NCBI GenBank assembly: GCA_029931535.1
Contig: JAQPZY010001490.1
Span: 372,001-436,000 of the forward strand
Reading direction: 5' to 3'
From: Margaritifera margaritifera
Lineage: Eukaryota; Mollusca; Bivalvia; Unionida; Margaritiferidae
DNA length: 64,000 nucleotides
In this document: positions 45,061-56,402 of the stretch, in pieces
Layout of the letters: the number at the start of each line of letters is the position of its first letter
Numbering within the stretch: position 1 is the first letter of the stretch
Position numbers and translations under genes: made by a program
Notes under the pieces: generated by a model
What the model was told of the DNA's origin: nothing
Seen by the model: only the letters and a program-made list of their open reading frames with translations
Databases searched by the model: none

Positions 45061-48000
45061 CGTACGCGTAAGTGGTAATTCCGTCGGGGAGCATCCATTG
45101 CATGGTATCAGGCGGTGGCAAACTCACCTTGGTGCATCGATACACCCCCATGTGATGTTGTTTACACCTGATCATGTTGGCGGCATGTGCGAATTCGCGT
45201 CACTCGCGAAGACATTCCACGTATAAGTCCTGTGTGAGATCCTTTTTCACAATAACCCCGGCAGCTCCTTTCGCTTTCTTTTTGTGTTCGGATCAGACCA
45301 CAATCGAGTACATTTTGGTACGCAGTTCCACGTATTCGATGATAGGTTTACCCGCTCACTCGTCTTTGAATTTCCCCACGACATTTTTGTTGGTGCCGCT
45401 AAACAACGGGTGATCATCAGGATAATTACTGTTGTCAAATTCGTTTGCGAGTGTGACTTATGCGATATCCGCGTACACATGGTCAGTGGTTATATGCATC
45501 AGCAGCGAGGCCATGTCGGTGTAAAGCATCTTGACACGATCGTGTTAAAATGGTGTTATTTTGTAATAGTAAAAGTCATACATGAACGGCTTTGAAAGAT
45601 CAAGCACGAACGTGCTAACGAAGATAGGCTTTGTCAGCTACAGTTTGGGTTTTTTACTATGTACGGCAACAAACCCACCATTGAAGATCTTTTAGAATTC
45701 GAATGCCGGGCCAGCGATGAGCCTTCGAAGCTATTCCGGTTCAGTATCACAAACAAGGTCAACACGAATTCGCTTCCGCATATTCGTTATAGTTTTCCAA
45801 AACACGGAATTGTTCATTAGTTTGAAAATTCGGCCTTTCTTTGCAGATTTCGTATTCATCCGGATATAAGGAGCCATCCAAGCGTGTTGGCGAAATCCGA
45901 GCACCCTATGAATTTTGCTTACACGGATTCACAATAGCAGATTCAACTGTAGCCTTTTTACGTGGAGTACATAGTTATTCTTCCCCCGTAGACTTGGAAC
46001 AAATTTGGTGCATTCGATAAACTTACGTCCGGATTCGTCCACGATCTCGCATTGACAACCATTCGAGGGCACCGACAACGCTTCAGGTGCCAGCGGGTAG
46101 TCGTTGTGAGCGTGGTGGAGCTCATCCGGGTACTCTAAGTCGACTTTGAAAAGTATCTGTGGTCGCTGTTGCTGTCTTGATCGTGTACATGTGTCTTCAC
46201 GTCCACATCTGCGGGATCTATCCACGAAAACCCGTCAACCGGCAGCGGCTGCATCGTCGCCCTTTCATAATAATTGGTGTTGTCAAGGTACATGATGTAA
46301 CTGTTTGGGACATCGGGGTTGTAATTGTCCACACGCGGGTTATTCGCGCGAGCGTGACGATGACTCGCCATTGAAATCTCGCCAAGGATTCCGCGCTCGA
46401 TAAACAGATGCCTATCAATATCGGTGAGCAGTTCCAACTCGATCTTTGTTTTCAGCAGCAATACATCCCAGGCCATTCTCGGGGACGTAAAGTAGTGCGC
46501 GGCATCGAGCTTGTACTGACACATGGCGTTATTACGAAACGCCTAAAAGACATCCGCTATCAGCAACACATCGGTGCGCAAATACAAATCGTGATAGTCA
46601 CCGAGGTTTTTACATTCGAGACAACGACGAATGAAATTCCTCCATCGGCAAACTTTTCTCAGTAGGTTATGTACTGGTACGGGTACACTCCTTTTGTTAT
46701 CAACTTTAACTTGCCAGCGGTGAGTGGACTTTGCGCAATGGCACTATATCGACTGGTGATTTTGAAGCTTTCCATCGCAAGGTAGCTAACTAGTTTCTAC
46801 AATGATGGAGGCATAAACTGCTGCGAATCAATGAACTGCAACTGACCCACCGAAGACAGCTTGTATTTTTCCATATTGTTGGGAATGACGCTTATTATCA
46901 CATTTGATACTGTTGCGATTTCCTGCATAATCAAGTGGGTATCATACCCGCACATGTTATGAAACACCACGGGGATTTTTATTTTATTTGGGTAAATTCG
47001 TAGCTGTTGATTGCATGCATTGTGTGCGGCTCCTCGGTACGCGCCAGTGATATGACAGTGATCACGAATTTTCGCATCAGTGAGACCGAAGGCTCCTTCG
47101 CAGATCCATCAATGAGTGGCCGCATTAAATTTGTGAATATCATCACCGGTCAGAATCATGTCTGCGGGCGAATCGAGCTGTTCGCGGATCCATTTCCTGG
47201 TAACCTCGCGCGATTTAAGAAACACCTCAACCGAGTTATGGCCACGGTACGATATTGGTGGCTCCGCTGCTCCGTCTCATCTGACGACAATGTAACCAGA
47301 CCCGCATGGGATTTGTTTAGCAGCTTGTATTGTATTTGTGTTAACCTCAGGATAGTTCAGTCGAACATTCAAACATTCAAAGTCCGCATAAATCACATCC
47401 GGAACTTTCATCTTTCGTTGCAACGCAGTAAAATTTCAAAATATTTTTGCCGGGTTTTGGCATATTTGTACGCTGAGGTTTTGTACTGATTCCACCACAA
47501 TAAAAGTCATAGCTCGTCAGGCCCCTGTTGGGTGTAATTATAAATGGAGGCAACGTCTACATGGAACATTATACCCGTGTGCTTGCTGTGTCTGTTAAGC
47601 AATCGGGAAAGATTATTTATCCATACCTAATGAACTTTTCATGCCTTCTATTTTTGCAGATCAGTCATTGTCCGTACATGCCATATTTCCGCTTTGTACA
47701 TGTGGTGATAGTTCACGCGGATAAAAGCCGTTGTTCCAAGTGAACACGTTAATGGTGACACTGGGGTTAAGTTCTTCAAACTTTTTGAATATCGACTTGG
47801 TAACCTGCACCGGAAATTCAATGTTACCAAAACAGAGTTCACCCAAGTATTGTTTGCGTTTACGCAGCTGATCTGTATTGTCACGCGCGGCGTGGGATGT
47901 AACGCTGACGTGGTCGCCCATTCAAAACATCGCTTGTCTTTGTTTTTTACATTTATCACTGACCGCGGCGAAACTTAGTCTGTCGCTAGTATATAATTCA

Positions 48001-48905
48001 ATCCGCAGAATGGCATGTTTGAGGAATATGCAGTTGAACTTCCGTACATCTATTAAGAGTCCATCCTGAACCGGTGGTGGTGAATTTTTTCAACGTGTGG
48101 ATAATCTTTTCAGTACCTTTATCGATTGCTTCATTGATAGCCTCGGTGTCTTTGCGATTCGTGATTATAAGTGGACCACCATGTATGCACCGTTCTATGG
48201 CTTTAAATCCATCCTTGTATGATGACTTGCGCGAAAGCGACATAGTCAAATGTGCATGGACATCAATATCTGCTTTAACTCCGGAGATGCCAGAGCGTTG
48301 TAACGTCGATAAGATATCCGGATGCATATTCGATACAAGTTTCATCAGGTCTTTGCTTGTCGCGTACGTGTTTGGAATAATCGCACGGTAATCCACATGA
48401 TTGTTCTTACCCAACTTAACTTAAACTCGGGTACTTCTTGTTCACGAGCATACGCGGCAGCCTCAGCTGCGGTAAGACGGCGGTGTTTTCCACGAACATG
48501 CTCGACTGCCTCAGCGGCGATAGCAGCTGCTACACGTCGACGGATTTGTTCATCCGCAACTGTATTTGTAATTTCCTCACGCTTGACTCGTGGAGGAATG
48601 TCGATATTGAATTGTGCTGCTGTTTCACGAAGCTGTCTCACGGTCTGGCGCGGTTCGGATACAATACCTAATAATAAAAGTATGTCAGCTTTTCTTGCAC
48701 CTCTCGGTATTGATATGTTACGCTCGTTAGCGAATTATCTCAGTTTTTGTACCGTTGCTGTTGCTGTAACTGGTTGTTGCTGTTGCGGTTGCGGTTGCGG
48801 TAGTGGTTCAGTTACGAGTCCTAATAACTTACGTATGTCAGCTTTTCGCATACGGCTCGGTATTCGTATCCCACGCTATTGCGCGAGTTGTTTTAGTTGA
48901 ATCAC
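45050..48905 (-). pseudogene. Protein-primed DNA polymerase B of the Polinton
   Basis: Minus strand, about 3.8 kb. In order: three SAP-like repeats (48900-48560), 'TTTGSGWTLNRCTEVQLHI' (about 48090-48030), 'NKDKRCFEWATTSALHP' (47950-47900), 'EELNPSVTINVFTWNNGFYP' (near 47750), the exonuclease 'CGYDTHLIM' (near 46950), 'YKLDAAHYFTSPRMAWDVLL' and 'SYIMYLDNTNYYERATM' (46520-46270, polymerase motif A area), 'LEYPDELHHAHNDYPLAPE' (46140-46085), motif C 'YTDMASL' (45530-45495), and C-terminal 'LPDGITTYAYGHH' (about 45100-45060). Motif C has lost its second catalytic Asp. Many frameshifts are visible. Family usual length is over 1000 residues, consistent with the span. Replicates the element using a terminal protein. 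Confidence 0.9.
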
Positions 48906-48918
48906 AGTCGGCGTACTG

Positions 48919-48927
48919 TTATATAAG
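48919..48927 (-). promoter_or_regulatory. TATA-like box upstream of the polymerase gene
   Basis: TTATATAAG lies just before the first SAP-like repeat of the minus-strand polymerase frame and matches nine bases of the palindrome at 2058-2067 ahead of another element gene. Confidence 0.25.
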
Positions 48928-48940
48928 AGAAAATCTTTGT

Positions 48941-49262
48941 TCAATTGAGAATTCCGTCAATAATTTTTTTAAGAATTTTTTCGTTACCGAGGTTGGAAAC
49001 GGGAATTGCCTCAATCCTGGTTATTATTTCATTTATTTCTAATTCGTTTTTATCAACGTTGGGTAATTCCGCAATTGGTTCCGCTGCTGTTGCGCAGGAG
49101 GATCTTTGACGGCGTGCTCGATAATACTCGCGAACAGATCCGCATGGCCGGCAAAGCTGATTACGAGACTTAACTCAGACACCACATTTGATACATGGTC
49201 GAGCACCCGGACCTTTACGTAACGCGAGCAAATGTGACTTAGAGTATTCGTAACGGCATGTT
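48941..49262 (-). pseudogene. Small zinc-ribbon-like protein upstream of polymerase B
   Basis: Minus strand from about 49262 to TGA 48943-48941. The frame reads 'RYEYSKSHLLALRKGPGARP', then 'CIKCG' and, after one TGA, 'RNQLCRPCGSVREYYRARRQ', and a helical Glu/Ile-rich tail. Two CxxC pairs about 15 residues apart suggest a zinc ribbon, and the Lys/Arg-rich surroundings suggest nucleic-acid binding. About 107 codons with one in-frame stop. The gene lies directly upstream of polymerase B on the same strand. I do not know its family. Confidence 0.4.
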
Positions 49263-49316
49263 CTACCGCATGGATTGCGACCTAATGCTATTGAACTTCT
49301 TACATGTAAGAAAAGA

Positions 49317-49815
49317 TTAGTCTTTAATTGCTTTGATCTTTCGTCTTTCTCTTATTTTATCCTTTATATACTGTGGTATAGAAGTAAACGTTTCATAGTC
49401 CAGAGGAGAGTAGTCGATTTTATAGTCATCAACTGTACGATACTTTTTAATACACCCTAAGAAGGTGATTTTTAATCTTACATCATACTCTGCTAAATAA
49501 ACAGGCTCGTTTTTCCGATCCGGGCAAAATAGGTAAGGTCTCAACTCATCTATTATTTCCTTTAATTCGGATGAGGCCAAAGTACCGCTAATTTTCCATT
49601 GTAAAGTTGTATACCAACTAGTAAATCTGAATTCACATATTTGTATTCAATAATATCAAACGTTTTGTGCTACTTATACATATAATCCATGGATTCCATT
49701 CTTTGATGAAATATATCTTTGGTAAATTTATCACATAGAGCCAGATGTTTTTCTCCTAGCTCGTTGAATAATTCTTCTTAATACTTCATATCGCGATCGG
49801 TGAATTTTATGCCAT
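49317..49815 (-). pseudogene. Unknown gene at the outer edge of the right Polinton fragment (about 165 codons, one frameshift)
   Basis: The minus-strand frame 49580-49317 is open and starts in the run 'LASSELKEIIDELRPYLFCP', ending in a Lys/Arg-rich tail and TAA. Upstream, 49815-49585 continues in another frame with 'DMKY', a stop, 'ELFNELGEKHLALCDKFTKD' and 'YKYVNSDLLVGIQLYNGKLA'. The phrases suggest one gene with an alternating helix/strand pattern, one frameshift near 49585 and two stops. No catalytic motif is recognised. It is more AT-rich than the polymerase gene, so it may be cargo of the element or a host-derived exon next to it. Confidence 0.4.
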
Positions 49816-49839
49816 TGTTATATTAATGCTAAAAGCATT

Positions 49840-50635
49840 TCTTTAATTAATTTGTTCTTGGTGATCTTTGCTATTGCTCGAATATTGGCACACTCCACTT
49901 GTTTGGTAGATTACTTCCAAACTCGGATTTGTGATCAATTTTGTTAATACCATATGCATCGATATGTGAATTTTCCGCCATTTATATATACCAGGGTAAA
50001 TGTATAATATAAAATATTCGCATAAACTTAGCACCAGTCAGTGTAAAATATAGCTGTGGCAAAATATGGTTATGCAATATACCGCGATCAATAATCCTGC
50101 TGTGACACCGTTGATAGAAAATATATCAGCTATGCTAATAATATCAGCCTAACTTGGCTGTGGAGAAAATATTTTCTGCTGTGGAGAAAAATAATATTAA
50201 CAAAATCGCTTACACTATCGGCGACGATAAATAATTGTGTTCGTAGTAGTATTTGTAGTCAGAAAATGAATCTCCACCGATTATAGGCCTAACACGCAAA
50301 CTTCTCCACACACAGATGTGCAACCACGTACAGACAGTAAAAGTCGAGTAACTGTTTGCATACAAATTAATAACAGCTCCCTTACACATAAATCGCACAC
50401 GCGCAGAATTATATTTTGTAAATCCAACCGCGCATGCGATACCTACAAATAACTAAGCCATATAAGGGTTGATGTGTCCCAGTGACAAAAATCTAAAATA
50501 TACAAAGTGCCCCTACTATTTATGTATTTTGTATGATTGGTTGTACTGTTCGTAGTACGTAGGAAATAAAGATATCAATTAATCAATCAATCTCTCTCAT
50601 GTTCGTTTATTTAATGATTGATTAATTGAGTACTT
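49840..50635. other. AT-rich border zone right of the Polinton fragment
   Basis: No gene is seen. Direct repeats GCTGTGGAGAAAATATTTTC / GCTGTGGAGAAAAATAATAT lie at about 50158 and 50179. The zone may contain the decayed terminal repeat of the element, but a matching inverted copy was not found at 40.3 kb or at 3 kb. Confidence 0.35.
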
Positions 50636-50636
50636 C

Positions 50637-50640
50637 ATAT

Positions 50641-50715
<75 letters not shown>

Positions 50716-50716
50716 T
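50637..50716. repeat. (TTTA)n microsatellite
   Basis: About 19 tetranucleotide units without interruption. Confidence 0.95.
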
Positions 50717-50719
50717 AGT

Positions 50720-53700
50720 GGGTTAATAGTCTCCAATTATAAGATATACCAAACATCTTTTTTATATACTTAATTGTTAGTTTGTTGTTAAAAGCTAAAC
50801 AACATAATGAGTACAATTAGCCATAATTAATAAGGTGAAAACTGCATGTGTAAAGATTCATTTAAGTACATTTCTCTCTGCTGTTTCAAATGGACTATAC
50901 AAACAAATGGTAATTTTCATTGACTATTTTGACATGAAGCTGATCATTGATCCTGCCACAAGATTTGATTCACATCAGAAATTTCTGCAAACTTCTACAA
51001 ATTAGTCAATTGGATCCAGATCCAAATTACAAAACAATAACAATGCCTCTTTGATAGCTATTAACGTTCCTTTCAGCGGTTCGGTTTGTGTGGTTGGGAT
51101 TTCACCTGCATGCAAAACTTTAGAAAGCTTTAAAGCTTAGATCTCATATAACAGCATCAGAGATCAAGTACTCCACACCATTTACTGAGGCATCGAAATA
51201 TCCTCTAAACTTACACACTGCAAATTTTATTAATAATATGTACTACTTTGCTAAAATGTCATTTGAAGGTCACTTTTACTTGTACTTGCTAAGGTTACTT
51301 TGGATCGATAAGCGAACGCTAGAGTATAAATTATAGACATTCTTAGCTTTACTTGTGCATGCAATCTGTAAGATCTGAACTAATGTTGAATTAATTGATC
51401 TTTAATGTAAAAAGAAATGAGTAGATTAAGGGAAACATGTACTGAATAAAAGTAAGTTCGAAGTGGAATGAGTTTATAACGTACTTGTTGGATCAGGGTC
51501 ATCTGTCTAATATCGTCTATTTTTATTAACTTTGTATTGCAGTGATAAGAAATCTAAGAAAAGACTTCAAACATTTAATGAGTTCTCTCCTGCTGAGAAA
51601 ATATTTAACAGCTTGATTAAACCTAATACATTTATGTCGGCCACAGAACTCAAAAAAAGTACGTAATCTTTCAAAATCAATTTGCTTGGTTCTCAAGTTG
51701 GTCGGGATTCTTTATAACAACTATGCGACGAAGGATAAGTTTGTATTGGCACACAAATAATACTAAGATATCTCTGAAGTGATAAATGTATTATTTTAAT
51801 GAATGTTGCACCAATACTAAAAAGAACCTTAGCTCCTTAGCACATAGTAATTGCAATAGGTATTTGCACTGAATCGCAATTAATTTTAATCATGACATTG
51901 ACATTGTACAGAAAGAACAGTCGATATTTTGTGTTTTTCTGCTTTTGACGTGCCCATACTATTCATCATAATTGCAAAGATTTGACGTGTTTTGGTAACA
52001 ATTACACACTTCATACTCTAGGACACTTTAATGTTACAGAATGCATAACAATGAATACTTTAATAAACGGCTTACTTTGCTAAATTTGAATTTTACATCT
52101 GTATTGATACTCATACAAAAATTTACATTAAACCAAATTATATCTATGTTTTCCTTTGGGCGTTAGAATTCCTTGTTCTTACAATTGTACAAGCATTTAG
52201 GATAATAATCAGAACGATGTTGAATTTAAAGAACATCCATACATACTATGTTTGAATACTTGAAAAAAATCGTATTATTTTTAACTTTCTATCCGTTCTT
52301 CAAATAATATGAAAAAAGAGGAAATATAGGAAAGTGAATAAAATGCCATTGCAAGACGCCAGATTTTTTAGGGCGTGGGTTATTGGTAGGTATCTGTTTC
52401 AAATTGAAACAATTTGCAATATTGCTACTTAGATGGCTCGCAGTCTAAAATCCCAATTCTACTTTTCACAAGACCATACTACCATTCACCTGTCACCCTG
52501 AGTAGCCTCCTGTTCAGTACTTCATGGGATTGACTCATATATATATATTTGCTATTACTTCTTTCTGACACGTTTAGGTAGCTTAATTCGTCAGGTTTCT
52601 TGCGAACGCAAAATAATTGTTTATATTTGCTTCTTTTGTCTTTATTTTAACAGTTCATGTCACAGAGTCTCATTCGAAAACCGTGTTTTCGTAAATAGAA
52701 GGCCTTTAAGTTCCTTCTAACAGCAAGTTATATTTTATATGTTCATCATACGGCTTTCAGGCTCAGTACTTGATTTCCCAATGTAACGTAGGTTGGCTGT
52801 AAGTGTACCTATTTTCAGTGCAGCACAGTATCTCCACCCGGCCCCTACCTCTCACAGTCTGCGAGCAGGGTAATATTGTCAAAAGCACATCTTTTCCTTT
52901 TCTCTATTGATGCGTTTTATATTTATTGCATTTTCCATTTTATATAGTTCTAAAGTAGCTTAATATATATCATAACTGTTGTAATGCCTCTTTTGACCCA
53001 AAACGTCGTTAGCTAGGGATACAAGGGATCCTAGGGGTCAAATAATTTATCACCCAATCATGTCATCAAAGGTAAAAATTCAAAGTTATTTGGTAGTACT
53101 TAAGCATGGAATGGATTTTAATCTTTGAAAGTTTAACTTCCAACATAACATTGCTACTACTACTACTACTACCACCAGACATACAACTACTACAACAATC
53201 ATTACTACAATTAATACTACTATTACCACTACTACCATTCGTGTGACCACCAGCGCAATCCATAGTGTAGTGTCTAGGTCTGTAATTTTTCCCTCTGACA
53301 GTTTGCAGATATCGTTATGCGTTTTCGGCCCAAGGTGACAGTCAGAGCAGATAATCTAAAGTATGTATGTCAAGAACGTATTGTTTTGTTTTAAGTATAT
53401 AAACGTTCTTGCTAAATATAATTCAGGTAGAGATGTTTCGTGTAGACCTTTATCCTTAAATCATATTTCTTTCTTTGTTCATGTAATTTTTTCTATAATT
53501 ATTTACGGTTTGTAAATATCACATGCAGAGGTAAAAGAAGTATTGTTTAAATACACGCAAATGATCTTTGTGAGACATGCACCATGCAAACATTCAAGAA
53601 ATCTAAACACCTAGATTAAATATGGATACAAATTGCAATCGGATCAAATCATCATTTTTATTCATAAATCGATAATGAATAGCTAATACCTTTGTAACAC

Positions 53701-54170
53701 TTTGAAATGCTTAACGTTACCCTTACATACTTCACAACGATTATAAATGATCCATGATTCGTCTTGTCGATTACACTTGTTGAAACTTCTGACCGATAAT
53801 AATATATTAAATGGGAGGGGAAAAAAACCAAGACCAGTAGATTTATTGTGCAATACAATCATACACATCACCATTGATAAATTATTCTTTCTGTATGTAT
53901 AAGATAATAGAAATAATTCTTTAATTTATAGAGATGTTTATTTTGATTTTCTGTCTTCAATCAGAAATGTTGGAACAAATGTGAGACGGAGTGTAGCAGA
54001 ATTAAGATGTGTTTTGAAAAAGAAATTGACACTAGGACACGTTTCACCATTTTAATGTTGGTGATATTGTTCATACACCAGAACATCTGAAATAAATCTA
54101 ACGCCAAAATACTCAATACTCAATATAAGACATGACCACTGTAAAGCGTTTTGTATACCGAATAGTTAGG
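50720..54170. other. Gene-free AT-rich DNA
   Basis: No coding sequence supported. A short CTA/ACC triplet repeat lies at 53149-53240 and generates a Ser/Cys-rich false ORF on the minus strand. Confidence 0.45.
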
Positions 54171-54269
54171 ACAACTGAGAGAGAGAGAGAGATCACTGAA
54201 TTAATACAAATGTAAAGTGAATGAACTTACATCATTGGCTGTTTCTTCTAATTAATCCAAGTGCGTAAT

Positions 54270-54850
54270 TTCCTGTAGCTTTAGCTCAACTACCACGTGA
54301 GCATATGGTATGGCATAGCCCGGTGTCCGTCGTGAGTTATTAGTCGGACAAAATTTGCTGCTTATAACTTGTAAGAAGTGTTGGACTACTTTTTGAAGAA
54401 ATATTGTTACAAAACATCCTTACATCTAATTCTGTGATGTTTCAAAACATAATGCTATTCCGCTAAATAATAATAACTACAAAACAGAGTTTGACCAAAT
54501 TTAATAATGAGCCTTCTTGCAGCAAGATCATTCAGCTCTGTTTAAATTATATCGATTTGATACCAAGTATATCCACCATTTCTAATATAGAAAAACCTTA
54601 CTTCAAACGTATTCTAATAAATTACTCAACATAATTTGACTACGTTTAATATGGTCCGTTCTGGCATCAAGATCTCTCATGCTTTTGCAAATTGTCATGC
54701 TTCGTCATTGCATTTGGGCTCTGATAAGAAATGGAAAGTGTTTAAACAATAAGAACTTTAAACGTAAAGAACTGCAAAACAAAAATCTACCAAACTTTGT
54801 CAAGAAGATCTCATAATTTGGACCCTTGAAATTTTACAATAATGCATATT
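54270..54850 (+). repeat. Second diverged copy of the dispersed molluscan-type repeat
   Basis: It opens with CTTTAGCTCAACTACCACGTGAGCATATGG and has GGTGTCCGTCGTGAG, then repeated TTGACCAAATTTAATAATG and TTTGACTACGTTTAATATGG phrases, each followed by GxxTTCTTGCAGCAAGATC or GTTCTGGCATCAAGATC. The layout is that of the copy at 24640. The internal part is itself built from related sub-repeats of roughly 160 bp. Confidence 0.45.
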
Positions 54851-55114
54851 TGCCATCAAATATCACGGCTGTCGATATAAATAGAACACGCTTTTACCAT
54901 TTTCTTCTCACAAATTATTCAAAGTATTTAATCATATTTGCCTAAAACGCTAAGACATTGAAGGCACTTAACACTGTCTTAAAGTATACCTTTTTGGCAT
55001 TAAAGCTTTACTGAAAAAGAAAAAAAAAAGAAAGAAAAAACCTGGATCAGCTTTCCAAGACCGCTGATTCAGAATAGAATTTGAGCAAATGTAGAGCAGA
55101 AAGATTTCTGGTGT

Positions 55115-55188
55115 TTTGTACAGGCCACTTGGTCTAGGCATACAGCGTTTCAGATCGAACGGTTTGCACGTTCGGTTCTTGCCAAAGG

Positions 55189-55195
<7 letters not shown>
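55115..55195 (+). repeat. Candidate tRNA-derived SINE head
   Basis: CTTGGTCTAGGCATACAG resembles an A box and ACGTTCGGTTCTTGCC a B box about 40 bp later, directly followed by a (CT)n tract. The element is short and imperfect. Confidence 0.35.

Positions 55196-55254
<59 letters not shown>
55193..55254. repeat. (CT)n microsatellite
   Basis: About 60 bp of perfect CT. Confidence 0.95.
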
Positions 55255-55258
<4 letters not shown>

Positions 55259-55579
55259 AATTAGTCGTCAAGTATGACAGTGTAATTGGACTGAATGGCG
55301 TGAGTCAAGGAGAGAATGATATCAAATCAGTGCCAATGCTATGAATTGAAATTGATTCAGAATACAGCGTATTTGTAACTACGGTGGACACTAACGGAAG
55401 TTGTAGCCTTTGAACGTTGGGGATCCAATGGGGTTTTAATTCAAAGGTGTTTTTGAGGTGCTTGAGGAATTAGACGTAAGAATCCTCCAAATTCACGGTA
55501 AGAAAAGAAACAAATTATGTCACTCACTGGGTCAGGTGCACCCAATACGTTAAAGAAGGCTGTCCCCCAGCGACGCACG

Positions 55580-55582
<3 letters not shown>

Positions 55583-55661
<79 letters not shown>
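55583..55661. repeat. (AG)n microsatellite
   Basis: About 78 bp of perfect AG; the open frames on both strands across it are repeat translations. Confidence 0.95.
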
Positions 55662-55664
<3 letters not shown>

Positions 55665-56129
55665 CGTCCCTTGCTGAAATGTACAATAAATGCCAAAGAT
55701 GACATATATACACGTAACAAATAGCTAAAAACATATTTGTAATATTTCGAGTTAAGGAAATCAAAACAAACACTTCAATATTCCATCCAAAATAAAGTGA
55801 AAAAAAATTAGAATCTCCTTTAGTACGTGATTAATTAGAAAGGAATAAGATGTAATGCTAGATAAATTGAAATATACATATATCGACAAGAGTTTGAGAT
55901 TAATTAAAGGAAATGTGAAAGAGTATAGATTGTATGGAGGTAACAACCAAGATTTTGTTTGATTTTTCATTGATGATATTAAGCCATATTTTAAAAAAAA
56001 ACAACAACAAAAAAACAAGACATTAATTTAAAAATTCAATAATTTGCTTATGTGAAAACTTAATTATACTTGAGCAACATATTTTTAAAAGACCTACTCA
56101 TGAAAGAGAAACGTTTGAGTACACAAATG

Positions 56130-56328
56130 TTTGCCATAGAACAAGAGATATTACCACAATGAACAGAGATATTACACAATGAACAGAGATATTACCAAAA
56201 TGAACAGAGATATTACCAAAATGAACAGAGATAATTCCACAATGTACAGATATATTACTACAATGAGAACAGAGATATTACCACAATGAACAGAGATATT
56301 ATCACATTGAACAGAGATATTACTACAA

Positions 56329-56402
<74 letters not shown>

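Larger units (their letters stand above)
40360..49820. mobile_element. Degraded Polinton/Maverick (adintovirus-like) element, right fragment
   Basis: About 9.5 kb of GC- and CpG-richer DNA carries recognisable remains of DNA polymerase B, integrase, phospholipase A2-like, packaging ATPase, minor-capsid-like and core-like genes. Polymerase and integrase converge tail to tail near 45050. All large genes contain stops or frameshifts. Capsid major protein and protease are absent here but are found in the left fragment at 1-1300. Terminal inverted repeats and a target duplication were not found; the limits given are where coding traces and composition fade. Confidence 0.8.

Noticed and set aside
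48322..48900. Plus-strand 192-codon Cys/Ala-rich ORF
   Set aside because: Antisense shadow of the SAP-like repeats and Gln/Pro linker of polymerase B, which have protein-level repetition on the minus strand.
40300..50500. Terminal inverted repeats of the right Polinton fragment
   Set aside because: Compared the border zones near 40.3 kb, 49.8-50.4 kb and 3.0 kb by eye; no convincing inverted or direct match was found.
53066..53263. Ser/Cys-rich ORF resembling a secreted peptide
   Set aside because: Generated by a CTA/ACC triplet repeat; no signal peptide.
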